Source: an uncultured Cellulomonadaceae bacterium
GTDB taxonomy: Bacteria; Actinomycetota; Actinomycetes; Actinomycetales; Cellulomonadaceae
NCBI GenBank assembly: GCA_947495165.1
Contig: CANLXM010000002.1
Span: 372,001-436,000, forward strand
Direction: 5' to 3'
DNA length: 64,000 bases
Shown here piece after piece: positions 63,086 through 64,000 of the stretch. The notes below the pieces were generated by a model, which was not told where the DNA came from, searched no databases, and was given only the letters and a program-made list of their open reading frames with translations. A program made the position numbers and the translations under genes. Position 1 is the first letter of the stretch, and each line of letters opens with the position of its first letter.

Positions 63086-64000
63086 CGCGCACCACTCCCA
63101 CCGTCTCGACCCGCAGGCCTGAACCCGTCACCTCAGAGTATGAGAGCACGGGGCTCTCGCCGTGCTGCATGGCCACCAGGTGGTGCAACGCGTGGCGCAG
63201 CGCCGGGGCGCACACCAGCACGGGCGTCCAGCCGCGGTTCTCCGCGTCGGTGCGCAGCGCGCCGAACGACCGCATCATGGCTTCGAGGCGTGCCGGCTCG
63301 AGCAGGATCTGGCTGCCGCCCTCGGTCGGGTGCAGCCCCTCGAGCAGGGCGTGCTCGAGGCTCGGGTCGAGCGTGAGGACGCGCAGGACACCGTCGCGGG
63401 CGTGCTGGGCGGTGAGCGCGGGGGCGAGCGCGTGGCGGGCGGCCTCGATCAGGCCGTCGGGCGCCGTCGACGTCTTGGCACGCAGCGTGAGGGCCTCGTA
63501 GATGCGCGACAGGTCGCGGATCGGCACGCCCTCGGTGAGCAGGCCCTGCAGGACGCGCTGCACCTCGCCGAGCGAGAGCAGCCCGGGGACGAGCTCCTCG
63601 ACGGCGGACGGGTTGACCGCCTTGACGCCCTCGGTGAGCACGCGCACGTCCTCGCGGGTCAGCAGACGGTCGGCGTGCTGCGTGACGACGTTGCTCAGGT
63701 GTGTGATGAGGACCGACACGCGGTCGACGACGGTCGCACCCGCCATCTCAGCAGCGAAGCGCAGCTCGGCCGGCACCCACTTGGAGGAGAGCCCGAACAC
63801 CGGCTCGCGGCTCTCGTCGCCCGGCAGCGACGCGAGGTCGTCGCCGAGCGCCAGGACGCGACCGGCGGGCAGGGTGCCGCGGCCGACCTCGACACCCGCG
63901 ACGCGCAGGACGTACGTCGCCAGCGGCAGCTCGACCGAGTCGCGGGTGCGCACCGGCGGCACCACCATGCCGAGCTCGAGGGCGATCTTGCGGCGCAGCT
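63063..64000 (-). CDS. flhA: flagellar export apparatus protein FlhA, C-terminal part
   Basis: The last ~312 residues of FlhA; the frame continues beyond the right edge. The cytoplasmic domain starts RRKIALELGMVVPPVRTRD and includes VFGLSSKWVPAELRFAAEMAG, VVDRVSVLITHLSNVVTQHA, LTREDVRVLTEGVKAVNPSAVEELVPGLLSLGEVQRVLQ and LVCAPALRHALHHLVAMQ. This domain binds chaperone-substrate complexes of the flagellar type III export gate. The 3' end overlaps the start of flhF by 23 bases. Confidence 0.95.
   Translation of the reverse strand, partial: LRRKIALELGMVVPPVRTRDSVELPLATYVLRVAGVEVGRGTLPAGRVLALGDDLASLPGDESREPVFGLSSKWVPAELRFAAEMAGATVVDRVSVLITHLSNVVTQHADRLLTREDVRVLTEGVKAVNPSAVEELVPGLLSLGEVQRVLQGLLTEGVPIRDLSRIYEALTLRAKTSTAPDGLIEAARHALAPALTAQHARDGVLRVLTLDPSLEHALLEGLHPTEGGSQILLEPARLEAMMRSFGALRTDAENRGWTPVLVCAPALRHALHHLVAMQHGESPVLSYSEVTGSGLRVETVGVVRDAEAIAA

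Overview
The window is a 64 kb piece of a very GC-rich (roughly 72% by eye), flagellated actinobacterial chromosome. The actinobacterial-type SerC, the tandem UspA protein, the DtxR/IdeR-type regulator, a c-di-AMP (ydaO-type) riboswitch before an NlpC/P60 peptidase, WXG100/T7SS-like proteins and a chemotaxis-flagellar cluster with FlhA, FlhF and CsrA together suggest a motile member of the Micrococcales, most like Cellulomonas or a close relative. The genus is an inference and no database was searched. No rRNA, tRNA, CRISPR array, transposase or phage gene was recognised.

Layout. 1-12.4 kb: the 3' end of a polysaccharide pyruvyl transferase gene, a secreted HNH-nuclease/Excalibur lipoprotein, a type II NADH dehydrogenase, a secreted beta-helix protein, two small envelope proteins, an OsmC / membrane protein / dimethylargininase operon, a WXG100-like plus T7SS-signal protein set, and a Lys/Ala-rich secreted protein. 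12.5-20.7 kb: tandem universal stress protein, metzincin-type metalloprotease, riboswitch-controlled NlpC/P60 endopeptidase, DtxR-family regulator, an unrecognised protein coupled to a Nudix hydrolase, and SerC. 20.9-36.7 kb: a surface-polysaccharide region, visibly lower in GC in its second half. It holds an acyltransferase-SGNH protein, WecB and WecC (UDP-ManNAc and UDP-ManNAcA supply), several glycosyltransferases including two bimodular paralogues on opposite strands, and a heparinase II/III-like protein with a C-terminal membrane hairpin and coiled coil. 36.8-43.9 kb: MFS exporter with its MarR regulator, dTDP-glucose 4,6-dehydratase, mannose-6-phosphate isomerase, an NCS2 purine permease and an LCP cell-wall ligase. 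43.9-64 kb: two chemotaxis operons (cheB-cheR-cheY-cheX-cheY-cheX/C and cheA-cheW-mcp-mcp-mcp), a sugar-binding lipoprotein coupled to a chemoreceptor plus one more chemoreceptor, nagA, and the csrA-flhF-flhA end of a flagellar operon running off the right edge.

How it fits together. Four intergenic sites carry a GCCGATA(A/T/G) element, the -10 of the flagellar sigma factor (sigma-28/FliA/SigD type), each 44-68 bases before a start codon. They sit before cheB, cheA, the sugar-binding lipoprotein and, unexpectedly, the uncharacterised Lys/Ala-rich secreted protein, which suggests that this last protein belongs to the motility regulon. The polysaccharide region looks able to make and process a ManNAcA-containing surface polymer. 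The LCP ligase and acyltransferase could attach and decorate it.
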